Shown in pieces: positions 42,952 through 53,982 of a stretch of 64,000 bases of DNA. The position numbers and the translations under genes are program-made. Origin of the DNA: Diphasiastrum complanatum. Its lineage: Eukaryota > Streptophyta > Lycopodiopsida > Lycopodiales > Lycopodiaceae. Under the pieces are notes generated by a model that was not told the origin of the DNA, made no database searches, and saw nothing but the letters and a program-made list of their open reading frames with translations. Location of the stretch: positions 48,835,279 to 48,899,278 of the forward strand of contig CM055104.1 of NCBI GenBank assembly GCA_029204225.1, written 5' to 3'. Positions within the stretch are counted from its first letter, which is position 1; each line of letters opens with the position of its first letter.

Positions 42952-43083
42952 GTACAGATTCAAAATTGATACAGTAATATCAGAACGAATCAGAGTCAAT
43001 ACAGTAGTATCTTCGCATCTCTCTTAACATTCTTCATACATCCATCAGCAAGCCGCTATCTAGAGTGATTCAAAAAATTAGAA

Positions 43084-43782
43084 AATGTCGTCGATCATCA
43101 ATATTCAAGCAAAGATCACTACGATCTTGGATGCAAAAGGTTCAAACTACTTGATTTGGAAATTAAAGACTTCACTCTTATTGAAGGGCGAAGGTCTATG
43201 GCAATGGGTAGAACCAATAGAGGAGAAGCAGTAGCTACTCTTGGCAAAGAACTTTGAGAATGGAGTTTGAAAAATGACAAAGCTATAGCAATTATTGCAT
43301 CTTCAGTGCATGACAATATAATGCTAGATCTTACATCAATTTCGAACACAAAAGATTTATGGGAAGAATTGCAAACCAAAAATGAGACTCGATCTCGTAA
43401 TCAGATTATGTTCTTGGAAGACCATTAACTTACCTACACTAGGACGACAAAGACCTGAACATATTTGTGCGAAAGAGGAGTTGTTTATTTCCTTGCAGAA
43501 TTCTGGTGTAGAAAATACAATTTCAAAGGAAAAATAGCTTAGTTATTTTTTCTAGCCCTACCCAGGTCATTCCACACAACTCGAACCTTATTGGTGAAAG
43601 ATGCGACAATGACACTTCAAAAGGCAATAGACGGAGTTAAAGAGGAAGTAGAAGCTTGTGAACACTATGACGACAATGGTGATTCCGAAAATGCTCTATT
43701 TACTCAGAAGAATAAATCTTCTAAGAAGTCTAAGTTTAAGAGGGAGTCGTCTAAAAAGAATGAGTCTAAGACAAATGAATAA
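43084..43782 (+). pseudogene. Copia gag N-terminal part
   Basis: ATG at 43084: MSSIINIQAKITTILDAKGS, NYLIWKLKTSLLLKGEGLWQW (Gag N-terminus), then stops and frameshifts through the helical domain (KDLWEELQ-type at 43350), recovering at 43591 as MTLQKAIDGVKEEVEACEHY and the Ser/Lys-rich segment before a TAA at 43780. Downstream the same frame continues into the zinc knuckles. Confidence 0.8.
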
Positions 43783-45465
43783 CAATCTGGTAAACAACAG
43801 AAGAATTCTGGTGATAAGAAGATTTGCAACAGATGCAGAAGATCAGGTCACATAGAAGAAAAGTGTTGGTTAAATCCAAAGATTGAATGCATTCATTGTC
43901 ATAAACAGGGTCATGCAACAGTAGACTGTTATCAGAATTCCAGAAACAAAAACGAGCAGAATCGAAGCGAACCTTCAAATTCAAACTATGTCGAAGACAA
44001 AGCAGAATGCTCTAGAGCAGTAGAAGACAGGGCAACATGGAACTCAACAGCTTCTGTCAGTGCTGATCTATGTTGTTCATTTAATTCAATTCGAGAAGTA
44101 GTACTTGATTCGGGAGCCACCTCACATTTTGTTTCCTCGAAACAAATTTTGTTTGAGTACAAGAAGATGAACTATTCGAGATTTATTATACTTGGAGACG
44201 GTTCTAAACATGTGGTTGATGGAACTAGTGTATTATGGCTAGACACGAATCAGGGAGACAAGAAACTGGAGGAAGTTCTCCATGTCCTTACTCTTGATAA
44301 AGATCTTCTAACCGTAGCTAAGATAGTCGATACATGCATGTTAGTAACCTTCGCGAAAAATTCTTGTAAACTGTTCAAGGAAGATTTTGATAACCTGGTT
44401 GCTAAAGACAACAGAGAAAGAGATTTATATCACCTGAACATTCGAACTAGAATCGAACAAGTCAATCAAACTCAGGAATCAACATATATACTGTGGCACA
44501 AGAGGCTATGTCACATGAACATGAAAGCCTTGTACCAAGCCAACAAAAGTCAGAGAATTCAAGGAGTTGAAATCAAAAGTAGAGATATTCGAACTACCTG
44601 CGAATCCTGTCTTAAAGGCAAGATGACTAGAACACCTTTCAGTAAGGATGTTTATAAAGCAATTAAGGTACTTGAAACTGTGCATTCAGATATTTGTGGA
44701 CCATTCGGAGTATTGTCGTTGGGTGATGCGAAGTACTTCATTATGTTTATTGATGACTTTAGCAAGCTCGTTGTGGTATACTTTATTCGTACAAAATCTG
44801 AAGCTTTCGAGAAATTTGTTGAGTATACAAATTGGGCTGAGAAGCAGGCAGGCAATAAGCTAAAGCAGATTCGCACAGATCGTGGAGGCGAGTACATTTC
44901 CAATGAATTCAAAGCTTATTGTACTGATCGAGGTATTATGCATACAAAGACTGCATCATACACACCTCAGCACAATGGAATAGCTGAACGAAAAAATCGT
45001 ACACTTATGGAAGCTGCAAGGTGTATGATGGCTCATGCAAAGGCACCAAAACAATTGTGGGTAGAAGCAGTGGCTACATCAAACTATCTTCAGAATCATA
45101 TTTAGAAATCTCGAATATCGGATAAAACTCCTCATGCGATATGGTGGAAGTCGAAGCCAAATCTAGCGCATGTTCGAACATTTGGATGCACAGTGTATAT
45201 GCACATACCAGATGAGCTGAGAAAGAAACTCGATGAAAAGATAGAACAATTTTTTCTGGTAGGATTCAAGTTACATTCGTCATATTATCATGTCTATGTA
45301 CCCAAAATTGGCAAGATAAAAGTTGTTCAAGATGTCAAATTTGATAAGTTGAAATACATAGCAGACAATGATCTAGTCGGCTATGAAATTCTTATAACAA
45401 CAACAGAAAAAAAACAAGCAGAAGATGAAAGAGAATTACCAGATTCAGAGGGAGGTGAAGATTGA
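43783..45465 (+). pseudogene. Copia zinc knuckles, protease and integrase, one long frame
   Basis: Open except for one TAG at 45103. In order: zinc knuckles CNRCRRSGHIEEKCW and CIHCHKQGHATVDCY (43830-43930); protease VVLDSGATSHFV (44105); pre-integrase LWHKRLCHMNMKAL and CESCLKGKM; integrase HSDICGPFG, IRTDRGGEYIS and NGIAERKNRT, retaining the D, D and E catalytic residues; then FGCTVYMHIPDELRKKL and VVQDVKFDK of the integrase C-terminal region, ending at 45463. The frame from 44149 to 45105 is the best-preserved pol segment of this family here. Confidence 0.9.
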
Positions 45466-45613
45466 GTGTCTGACAGACTCGAATCGCCAGTTTGAATTCC
45501 AACAGAATAGTTTGAATTAGAATCGAACTCAAAACTTGCAAAATTGAACTCGAAACCACCTGTAAGAAGATCTGATAGACAACGTAAACCAAGTCAAACA
45601 TACATCAATTCAC

Positions 45614-46900
45614 TTGTTATTTGCGTATGCAGTGGCTCATGATCTGAAAATGCATATTGTGGATGAAAAGACTACTTTCTTGCACCCAGAATTGGAAGAA
45701 GACTTATTCATGGACCAACCACTTGGTTTTGTAAGCCAAGAATATCCAGAATATGGATGTCACATGAAGAAAAACATTTATGGTCAGAAACAAGCAGCAA
45801 GACAATGGTATAGAAAGAAGGACGAAGCACTACGTTCCTTAGGTTTCAAACCTCTATTTGCTGAATCAAATGTCTATATCAAGCATGTCCAAAATGAAAT
45901 AATTATTCTAGCTATCTATGTTTATGACACGCTTATCTTCTCAAGAAGAGGTAAGTTAATTTTAGATGTCAAAAGAGACATTTCTGAAATATTTGAGATC
46001 GATGACCTAGGAGAAGCTAAAATCTATCTAGACTTGTAGATTCAAAGAGAATTTGAAAGTGGTAAGTTGTATCTTCACCAACAAAAGTACACTCAAAAGA
46101 TCATTGAGGACTTCAACTTGCTCGAATGCAAAGGTGTGCATACTCCCATGATATCTGGAACAATACTGAACAAGGCAGATTGTTCGTAGACTCTCGAGGA
46201 AGAGAAGCGAATGGCCAATACACCCTATCGTAGGCTGATTGGATCATTGTTATATCTAGCAGACAATACCAGACCTGATATAGCATTTGCAGTATATAGA
46301 CGGAGCCAATATAATCAGAACACATGATTATTGCATTGGAAGTTGGCAAAGAGAGTACTACAATATCTCTAGGAAATGAAAGACTATGGATTGTGTTATT
46401 CGAAGGAAGCTTGATTTCACATCGAATCCTACAGTGACGCAAGCTGGGCATCCATGAAGGATGATAGCAAAAGTATTTCAAGAGGTTGTACTCTAGCGTC
46501 TGGCACAACCATACTCTGAATAAGCAAGAAGCAAACAACAATAGCTCAATCTTCCTGTGAAGCGGAATATGTAGCAGCAGCCAAAATGGCAAATGAGCTG
46601 ATCTGGATCAAACAAATGTTGGAAGGATTTGATGAATCTATTTCTGAACCTTTTGTCTTGTTAATGGATAACACTTCAGCAATCTATCTTACAAAAGATC
46701 CTGTATTTCACTAAAAAACGAAGCACATAGCTATCAAGTATTATGTTATTTGAGACTTAGTCGAGAAGAAGATACTGAAGATAGTCTTCATACCCACAGA
46801 GGAAATGACAGCTGATATCTTCACAAAGCCACTCAGTAAAGCTTTGTTCGAGAAGCAGCGAAGAAGATTGGAGTTAATCCAACTGCCCACTTTGAGAGAG
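45614..46900 (+). pseudogene. Copia RT and RNase H, active site altered, several stops
   Basis: Begins inside RT at AYAVAHDLKMHIVDEKTTFL, so roughly the first 100 codons of RT (KARLVAKG region) are deleted near 45600. Continues LEEDLFMDQPLGFV, NIYGQKQAARQWYRKKDEAL, AIYVYDTLIFS (the YVDD box reads YVYD, 45917-45928), then RNase H: YRRLIGSLLYLADNTRPDIA, SYSDASWASMKDD, QSSCEAEYVAAAKMANELIW, DNTSAIYL, TKHIAIKYYVI, ADIFTKPLSKAL. At least seven in-frame stops, mostly explained by C-to-T or G-to-A changes of Gln, Trp and Arg codons. Ends at the purine tract gagagagagagc before the 3' LTR. Confidence 0.88.
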
Positions 46901-46905
46901 AGAGC

Positions 46906-47528
46906 TGTAGAACAACTGATCAGACAGATCTTGATTCTACTAACAAAGTGCACAGTTTACTTGACAAAAGATGAGAAAGAAACGAACGTGAGCTCGAAAC
47001 ATTTCTATTCATGACCAACTCAAAAGATTTGCGAAGGATTCACGAAATTTATCTTGTAGTCAACTTGAAAGATTCGCAAAACAGTTTCTTGTAGAAGCTC
47101 GTGGCTTTCTTGTTGAAGCTCAAAAGATTCGCAAAGAGAATCTAGTCGCAAAATATTCTGTTTCTTGTTCAAACCTTAGATGTCGCAAAATTGTCGTGAA
47201 CAATTTGCAAAATATTTTAGATTCTTCTCCAAGTTCATCTATCTTGAAACTGTCACAAACAGTTTGCGAAATATTCTGAATTTCTTCTTCAAGCTCAAAG
47301 TTGTCATCTGTCGTGAACAATTCACAAAAGATGAAAATGTCGCGAAGAGACAATTGTCGTGAAACACGAAACTGAGATGAAGAGATGGATTGTCATGAAT
47401 AATTCACGAACAAAATTTATTTGACCCTGGAAATAGAGCGTCTATTTGAATATCAACCGTCGTAAACGGTTAGATATCTATTGTTACAGAAATGAAAGGC
47501 CAAAAGACCTATCCTGTAACAATATAAA
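46906..47528 (+). repeat. Copia 3' LTR, right end missing
   Basis: TGTAGAACAACTGATC at the start; tracks the 5' LTR until gtaacaatataaat at 47528, then departs about 60 bp before the expected end. The following DNA is a minus-strand copia gag of another family. Confidence 0.85.
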
Positions 47529-47539
47529 TTCGAACCAAC

Positions 47540-48264
47540 ATTTGTTGGTCATATGGCCTGGTTTGTGACAATGATCACAAGAAGAAGATTGTTGATTCGA
47601 GGATTTCATCTTCTCGAATCTTGGCTTGTTCTTGTTTTGTTTTCTTTCCTTTCGTGAAGAGAGCCTTCTCTTGATCACTGCTTCCCTCTCCTTCGTCCCT
47701 CATCAGTCTCTCATCAGCGACAAGACTGACTGCTTTGTCGAATGTCATATCTGGTAGACTTAGTATGAGCATTCTCAGCAGTTGATAGGACGTCGGTAGA
47801 GATTTCATGAAGTACATCAGCTGCTGTGGTGCTGGGACCTGGTGCTCTTGTCCTGATGCAATGAGTTGAGCGAAGATCGTTCCAATCTTCTCAACGTGCT
47901 GATCTAACTGGTTGACATCCCATCATATGGATTGCAGCTGATTGTGAAGGTGCATGACTGAAGCTGCAGTCCTCACTTCATACTTCTGTTTGAATCTTTT
48001 CCATGCTGCATGGCTGCTTTCGCAATCTTCAATCTACATGAGTAGATCTTCATTTATGGACAAAACGATGATCGCCATTGCGCGCTCATCTTTTCTGATC
48101 CATTCAGCTCTCCTCGGGTCTCCCTCTGGAGGCTGCACCTCTGAGAGTTCAGTCATCAACCAAATGCCTTTGCCCTTCAGAAGTGTTTTGATCTTGAATT
48201 TTCAGATCCTGTAATTTGCGCCATCAAGACTGATTGCTACTCTCGTCTGGATTGTTGTAGCCAT
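47540..48264 (-). pseudogene. Copia gag with zinc knuckle
   Basis: Minus strand from ATG at 48264: MATTIQTRVAISLDGANYRI, a TAG in place of the usual Trp, KFKIKTLLKGKGIWLMTELS, PEGDPRRAEWIRKDERAMAI, HAAWKRFKQKYEVRT, HNQLQSI, QQLMYFMKSLPTSYQLLRM, LILSLPDMTFDKAVSLVADE, ending in a zinc knuckle CDHCHKPGHMTNKCW at about 47545-47590. This is a nearly complete Gag with a few stops. Truncated right after the knuckle by the junction at about 47530. Confidence 0.88.
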
Positions 48265-48316
48265 ATTGTGTTATCTACAAAATCACTCCCTAGATATCAG
48301 TAGTGATAACCTATAA

Positions 48317-48328
48317 GCTCTGATACCA
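48317..48328 (-). other. Copia PBS on the minus strand
   Basis: gctctgatacca, exact complement of TGGTATCAGAGC, between the gag start (48264) and the LTR. Confidence 0.9.
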
Positions 48329-48330
48329 TA

Positions 48331-49137
48331 TCACGAAACTGTTTTGTATTCGTTTTGTTTTCATTTTCATATTCGCGAACGATTTTGTGTCTTTGAATTT
48401 TCTTTTGTGTGGAAGCTTCACAGGAACCTAGACACGCGACTGCACATCACAGAACACATTCTATTCTAACAATCAAGACAAACAACGCAAGACAGGGAGA
48501 TGCACAAAAATAGAACAACTGTATTATGAGTTTAATTTTTAGAGCGAGATCGTTGGTGTCTCGCTCGTTGGCGGAATGACACCCTGCTCTTTCGTTGTGT
48601 TCTGCTCGTTGGCAGACTTTCATGCACAGCTCTTTTGTTTCTAGTATTTTTCTTTTCTGCTCTACTCGCTACGTCTCTCTTTCTGTCTCTTACAGAAATT
48701 CTGTCTATTCTCTTCTCTCTTTTTTATTATCCAGAAAGGATAGTTTATATCTCCACTGTGTGGAGTTTACAAGATAGCTAAATGCAGAATCACAAGACTA
48801 GTTAAGGCTAATCAACTAACCAGTTACTCTCCATCGTTGCCACTCGTTTTAGCTGGGCATGAAGTCTATGACTCCAAGCCCATTGAGTTGCCAGCTGGCA
48901 GCATGCAAGATTCTTCTTCTTTTGTTCTGTTTCCTTCATTTGCTTTCGTTTTTTTCATTTCTTTCGTAATCTTTTCTTTTGCGTCCCTTTGCGGTTGCGG
49001 TCCTAGAGGTATGTTTACGATTCGCGAATGATTCGTCCTTCGAGTCAAGGCACGTTGACTTTCGTGAATTGTTCTCGTTCGACCTTCGCTTTGTGTTCGT
49101 GTTGCGACAAACTTGCGGGAGTTCACCATTTCTGACA
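48331..49137 (-). repeat. Copia 5' LTR, about 807 bp
   Basis: Minus strand starts TGTCAGAAATGGTGAACTCC at 49137; strongly similar over the first ~150 bp to the plus-strand LTR at 60015 (shared blocks cgaaggtcgaacgagaac, gccttgactcgaaggacga, attcgcgaatcgtaaacata). Ends at the PBS as cagtttcgtgata. So this gag and the pol at 56895-60010 belong to one family. Confidence 0.85.
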
Positions 49138-49239
49138 GTCTTGACTTTTTTTGTATTTCTACAAACTGTGCGACAATGCGAGTGAAAAATGCAGCAATGT
49201 GAATGGAAACAGATTAACATGGAATTTAGGAGAGAGGAG

Positions 49240-50340
49240 GAGATAAATCCAACACTTTTGTTGGCAAGAAGAAAGATAGGTCAAAGTTAAAATGCTTCTA
49301 TTGTGGAGTCAAAGGGCATTTTGCTAGTGATTGCTTCAAGAAGAAGAGAGATCAAGGTGAGAAGCAAACCAACCTAACTATTGATGAAGATGGTGTTGAT
49401 GAACAACTCTCGAATGATGCTTTTGTTATGTCATTTTGTTTATTGGCTAATCACGAAGACGTTGATCCTTGGTGGATTGATAGTGGAGCTACATCACATG
49501 TGACATATCATGAGGAGTATTACTCATCTTTGATGGCATTTGAAGGTGACAAGAAGGTGATCTACACGGCCAGATCTACACGGCCAATGATGGTGAGTGT
49601 GCATCAAAGGAATTGGCACAATTCCTATTTTTCTCTCGACTAATAGGAATGTGAATTTGAGAGATGTTTTGTTCATTTCTTCCATTACTATGAACATCTT
49701 AGTGTGAGTCAATTACTTGATAAGGGATTCAAGGTGGAGTTTGTTGGTGATGCTTGTTTGATCAAGAGAGAAGATGAATTAATTGCAAAAGGGAAAAGAC
49801 AAGGTAATTTGCTCAAAATTGATGCTTGTGTTGTTGCTAACCAAGTTGGATGGATGGAAAAAGAGCAAATGTCAATGCAAGAGGTGTGGCACAAGAGATT
49901 GGGCATCTCAACTACAAGTCACTGGAGGTGATGGCAAAGAGACAAGTTGTGTTTGGTCTTCCTAAATCTCTAACAAGCTTGAATCATGTTTGTGAGCAAT
50001 GTGCTTTATAAAAGCACATAGGTTACCTTACAGGAGGTCTACATCAAGATCAAGTAAGCCTTGCATTCAGATATTCATGGTGTTACTACAATTAGCAATG
50101 GAGGTGCTAAGATGTATGTGACTTTCATTGATGATTTTAGTAGATTTTGTTGGGTGTATCTACTAAAGAGCAAAAATGAGGTGTTTGATGTCTTTGTCAA
50201 GTTCAAGGTTTCAATGGAGAACCAATTTTCTACAAAGATCAAGTGCTTGAGGAGTGACAATGGTGGTGAGTATATTTCTATGAAGTTCAAGGCATTTTGT
50301 GATGAGCATGGGATCAAGAGGGAGTACACTCACAACTTTT
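49240..50340 (+). pseudogene. Copia zinc knuckle to integrase, cut at integrase
   Basis: Zinc knuckle LKCFYCGVKGHFASDCFKKK (49290-49345), linker, protease WWIDSGATSHVTYHEEYYSS (49475-49525), then FEGDKKVIYT, GFKVEFVGDACLIKREDELI, KGKRQGNLLKIDACVVANQV, VWHKRLGIS, LEVMAKRQVVFGLPKSLTSL, NHVCEQCA and integrase SDIHGV, VTFIDDFSRFCWVYLLKSKN, LRSDNGGEYISMKFKAF, EHGIKREYTHNF. The catalytic Glu block is missing because the sequence switches into LTR at about 50335. Same family as 9171-10665 and 35226-35812. Confidence 0.88.
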
Positions 50341-50667
50341 GATGAAGAACCAAGCTTTGAAGCTATTCCATGTCAATTTGGATCTATCATATTGTTTGCT
50401 TGAATTTTGCTCTCTCTTTCTCTCTCTAACTCGAGTAGAGGATTATGCTAATGCATTAAATTCTTGTACTTCTTCTCTTTTGATATTGAATGCAATCATT
50501 CTTTGATTATTAGCATGCTAGATTGTGCTTTGGTCATAAATTCTAGAACTAGATCTTGATACTCAATCTAGAATCAATTTATGTGCTAAACACAAAGCTT
50601 AACAAGATCATTCACACTTGAGGATTGTTCCCCACACGTGTGAAACTTGCTGAATTTTTTTTTATCA
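50341..50667 (+). repeat. 5' LTR of element B, left part missing
   Basis: Matches 54450-54778 almost base for base, ending ...tttttttttatca. The match begins at aacttttgatga (about 50334), where the upstream integrase frame breaks off. Contains ccccacacgtgtgaaact. Confidence 0.88.
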
Positions 50668-50668
50668 A

Positions 50669-50680
50669 GGTATTAGAGCC
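50669..50680 (+). other. Copia PBS variant of element B
   Basis: ggtattagagcc preceded by a instead of t; differs from TGGTATCAGAGCC by two changes. Confidence 0.75.
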
Positions 50681-51340
50681 AAATTAAGCTTTGCATGCTA
50701 TTATCACTGATTGTGCAAGAATTTGTGAGCTCAATTCAAGCAAAAAGGTTGTTTATCACTTTTCTTTACCTTTTCTTGAAAAGTGTTTGGATCAAAGAGG
50801 ATATAATCAAGATTTTCAGATCAGAATTGACATTGTACGGAATTCTAGAATTCTGCACATGTGAAAATCAGAGATTTTCATACCTCTTTATTTCCTTCAT
50901 CTTTGGTCCAAAGATATTGATTTATAGCTTGATGGAAAGCTTATAAGGAGTACTTTCCATTGCAATTGATATCAAATCATATTGATGTGTCTATTCAAGA
51001 GTAATCAATACAAAAAACTTGAGATCAAGACATATTTTGAGTTATTGAACGCATTGAGCTTTCTTTGAATCAATAGTGTTGTCTTTTGAAGCATTTCACA
51101 CTTGCCAAAAGTAGAACCAAAACTTGTCTTTACCCTTATTTCATTTTGAGAGGTTGATCTAGTTTATCTTGTTTTGGTGGAATATTTTAGATCTATCTCA
51201 AATACAGTTGTCAGATTTCACATAGATTTTTGTAGTTCACCCTTGAAAATTCCTATAGTGAAAGAGAGTAGCAACATCTAGTTTGTTTGGAACAAGCTCA
51301 AACATATAATTGTCTAATAACAAGAATAGTCTTCACAATT

Positions 51341-51790
51341 ATGGCATCTGTGGGAGGATATCTCCTAGAAGCAAGTGAAAGACTAAGTACCTCCAATTAT
51401 TCAATAGGGAAGGTGAGAATGGAGTCTATTCTTATACTCCAGGATGTTATGGACATAGTACTTGGTATTGAGGAGGAGCATCAAGCACAACTTGAAATAC
51501 CAAAGTATAGGAAGAGAGCTAGGATGGCTCTACACTTCATTAAAATGAATGTCTCTAATCAGAGTCTAAAAGAAATAGGATCTTGTACCACTGCAGAAAA
51601 AAGCTTGGGATGCAGTTAAGTCTATTTATGAAGCTAAGAACACTTCTAGAATTCTCACTCTTAGAAATCAGATTTTTCAAAGCTTTCAAAGAAATGAGGA
51701 GAGTGCATCAAATTATGTTCTAAGAGTAAAAGATGTTCATAGGGAGCTTTCTTGTGTTGGTGTCACAATCAATCAAGATGAGCTATGTGA
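51341..51790 (+). pseudogene. Element B gag
   Basis: ATG at 51341: MASVGGYLLEASERLSTSNY, SIGKVRMESILILQDVMDIV, then a frameshift near 51600 and AWDAVKSIYEAKNTSRILTL, RNQIFQSFQRNEESASNYVL and ELSCVGVTINQDELCE. The N-terminus parallels the minus-strand gag at 10600 (LTSSNYALWKVRMESLL). The Gag C-terminus, zinc knuckle, protease and pre-integrase are deleted; at about 51790 the frame passes directly to integrase. Confidence 0.82.
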
Positions 51791-52370
51791 GGTTGAAGGG
51801 ATTAAAAGAGAATTTTCTTGTGCTTATTCCCCATCTCAAAATGGGGTTGCCGAAAGAAAAAATTCATCTCTATGTGAATGTGCTAAAGCAATCTGAGTTG
51901 AAGCTTCTTTGCCTATTGAATATTGGGGAGAAGCAATTAATTGTGCAATAGATTATTTCACAATACACTTTCAGGAAGATCACCATATGAAGTCTTATTT
52001 AAGAAGAAACCTAAGGTTGATCACCTTAGAGTTATGGGATGTGCTTGCTTTGTTCATGTACCCTTGTAAACAAGGAAAAAAGATGATCCAAATTCTATCA
52101 AAGGGATCATGGTTGGATACTCATCCAACAAGAAGGCATACATAATCTATATTTCCTCTACCTCAATTACAATTGAGAGTAGAGATGTTATTTTTTATGA
52201 GAATAAAAAATACATCTTTGATGAGGCCGAGATCAAAGAATCTCAAAGAGATTCTTTTAACATCACCCTTGAAGATTATCATGGAGGGATGGGGCCGAGA
52301 ATTGAGGAGGAGTCACCTCGAGTCTTCTCACCAAGGAGATGACAAAGAGAAAGATCCGAGCCTAAGAGGC
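51791..52370 (+). pseudogene. Element B integrase C-terminal half and linker
   Basis: GIKREFSCAYSPSQNGVAER holds the catalytic Glu; then KNSSLCECAKAI, SLPIEYWGEAINCAIDYFTI, a degenerate stretch, KGIMVGYSSNKKAYIIYISS and ESRDVIFYENKKYIFDEAEI (the segment after integrase), ending with a stop at 52340. The first two catalytic Asp residues are lost with the deletion. Confidence 0.82.
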
Positions 52371-52492
52371 TCTCATATGGAGATAAAGGCAAACAAGTGG
52401 AACTCAACTCCACTAATTATGCATATTTTGTTTCACATGAAGAGCCAAAGGATGTACATGAAGCACTCAACTCAAAATAATGGTTTCTAGCC

Positions 52493-53964
52493 ATGAAGGA
52501 GGAGTATGATGCATTGATTGCCAACAAGACATGGGAGCTTGTGGATCTTCCATCCATCAAGCACACTATTGGTTGCAAATGGGTGTTTCGAGTCAAATAT
52601 AATCAAGATGGCACAATCAACAAGTATAAGGCAAGACTTTGTGCAAAGGGCTTTGCCCAAGTTTATGGACTTGATTATGAGGAGACTTTTGCTCCAGTTG
52701 CAAAGATGGTATCAATTAGAATCATCATTTCTATTGCCTGTTTTTTCAAATGGCAAGTTTCTCAACTAGACGTCTCAAATGATTTTTTGAATGGATATCT
52801 AGAAGAAGAAATTTATATGGAACAGCCCCTTGGGTTCATCCAAGACAAGACCAATGTTTGCTTGCTCTTCAAAAGTCTCTATGGACTAAAGCAAGCGCCA
52901 AGATCGTGGTATTCTCGACTTAATACTTTTCTTATCTCACTAGGATTCATTCTTAGTGACTATGATCCTTCCTTGTATATCAAGTTATATGCTAGTGATA
53001 TTGTCATTCTTCTAATTTATGTTGATGATATTATCCTAACAGGAAGTTGTATCAATTTAGTTGAAGAAACTAAAATTGCACTTGGAAGAGAATTCAAGAT
53101 GCAAGATCTTGGAAGAATTCATTACATCTTAGGATTAGAGATTGACTTCCATAATGAGAAAGCTTTTGTTTGTCAATCCAAGTATGCTCTTTCAATGTTG
53201 AAAAAGTTTAATATGCTAGATTGTAAGATTATTGATACTCCTATGGAGCAAATTGTAAAAGAGCCTAATAAAGGTGATGAAAGATCCTTCGTGGACATCA
53301 CTCTTTTTAGGAGTCTTATAGGGTCCTTAATTTGGCTCACTATAACTAGGCTTGATGTAAGTTTTAGTGTTCATAAGTTGAGCCAAGCTATGCAAAATCC
53401 TACTATTCATCATTGGAAAATGGCCAAAAGGGTATTTAGGTACATATCTTCAACCTATGATTATGGTTTATTATACAAAAGTGAAGATCTTTCTATTGTT
53501 GGCTATTCTGACTCGGATTTTGCTAGTGATAAAATAGATCGGAAATCTACAAGTGCATTTATCATATATCTTGACTTTTCAAAAAGGAAGATACCATATC
53601 ACTCTCATCTTGTGAAGTTGAATATAAGGCACTTACTACTACAGCAAAAGAAGTGTTGTGGATCAAGAGGTTGCTTTTGGAGCTAAAGACTATCAAGGAA
53701 GATGATCTACCATTGATCATGTGTGACAATATTTCAGCACAAGCCCTTGCCAACAATCCAATATTTCATGCAAGGAGCAAACACATCAAAGTTGCACATC
53801 ACTTTGTGAGAGAGAAGCTCATTGGAGGGGAAATCTATTTGGAGCACATCGACACATCATTATGTATTACAAATTTGCTCACCAAACCTTTGACCAAAAA
53901 TTCCTTCATCAAGTATAGAGCCAATCTTGGATTAATTCCAAGATCCATGTTCAAGTCCACATAG
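52493..53964 (+). pseudogene. Element B reverse transcriptase and RNase H
   Basis: A 397-codon open frame (52493-53686): MKEEYDALIANKTWELVDLP, GCKWVFRVKYNQDGTINKYK, ARLCAKGFAQVYGLDYEETF, APVAKM, YLEEEIYMEQPLGFI, SLYGLKQAPRSWYSRLN, LLIYVDDIILTG (YVDD at 53018-53029, intact), LGRIHYILGLEIDFH, RSLIGSLIWLTITRLDVSFS, GYSDSDFASDKIDRKSTSAF. A frameshift near 53575 moves RNase H to another frame: SCEVEYKALTTTAKEVLWIK, MCDNISAQALANNPIFHARS, KHIKVAHHFVREKL, LLTKPLTKNSFIKYR, ending at 53962. The RT is the most intact in the window. Confidence 0.92.
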
Positions 53965-53982
53965 ATTAATTTTTAGGAGGAG

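Noticed and set aside
48866-49220. ORFs on both strands in the 48.9-49.2 kb region
   Set aside because: Located in a copia LTR, without coding pattern; homologous LTR at 60015 has different open frames.
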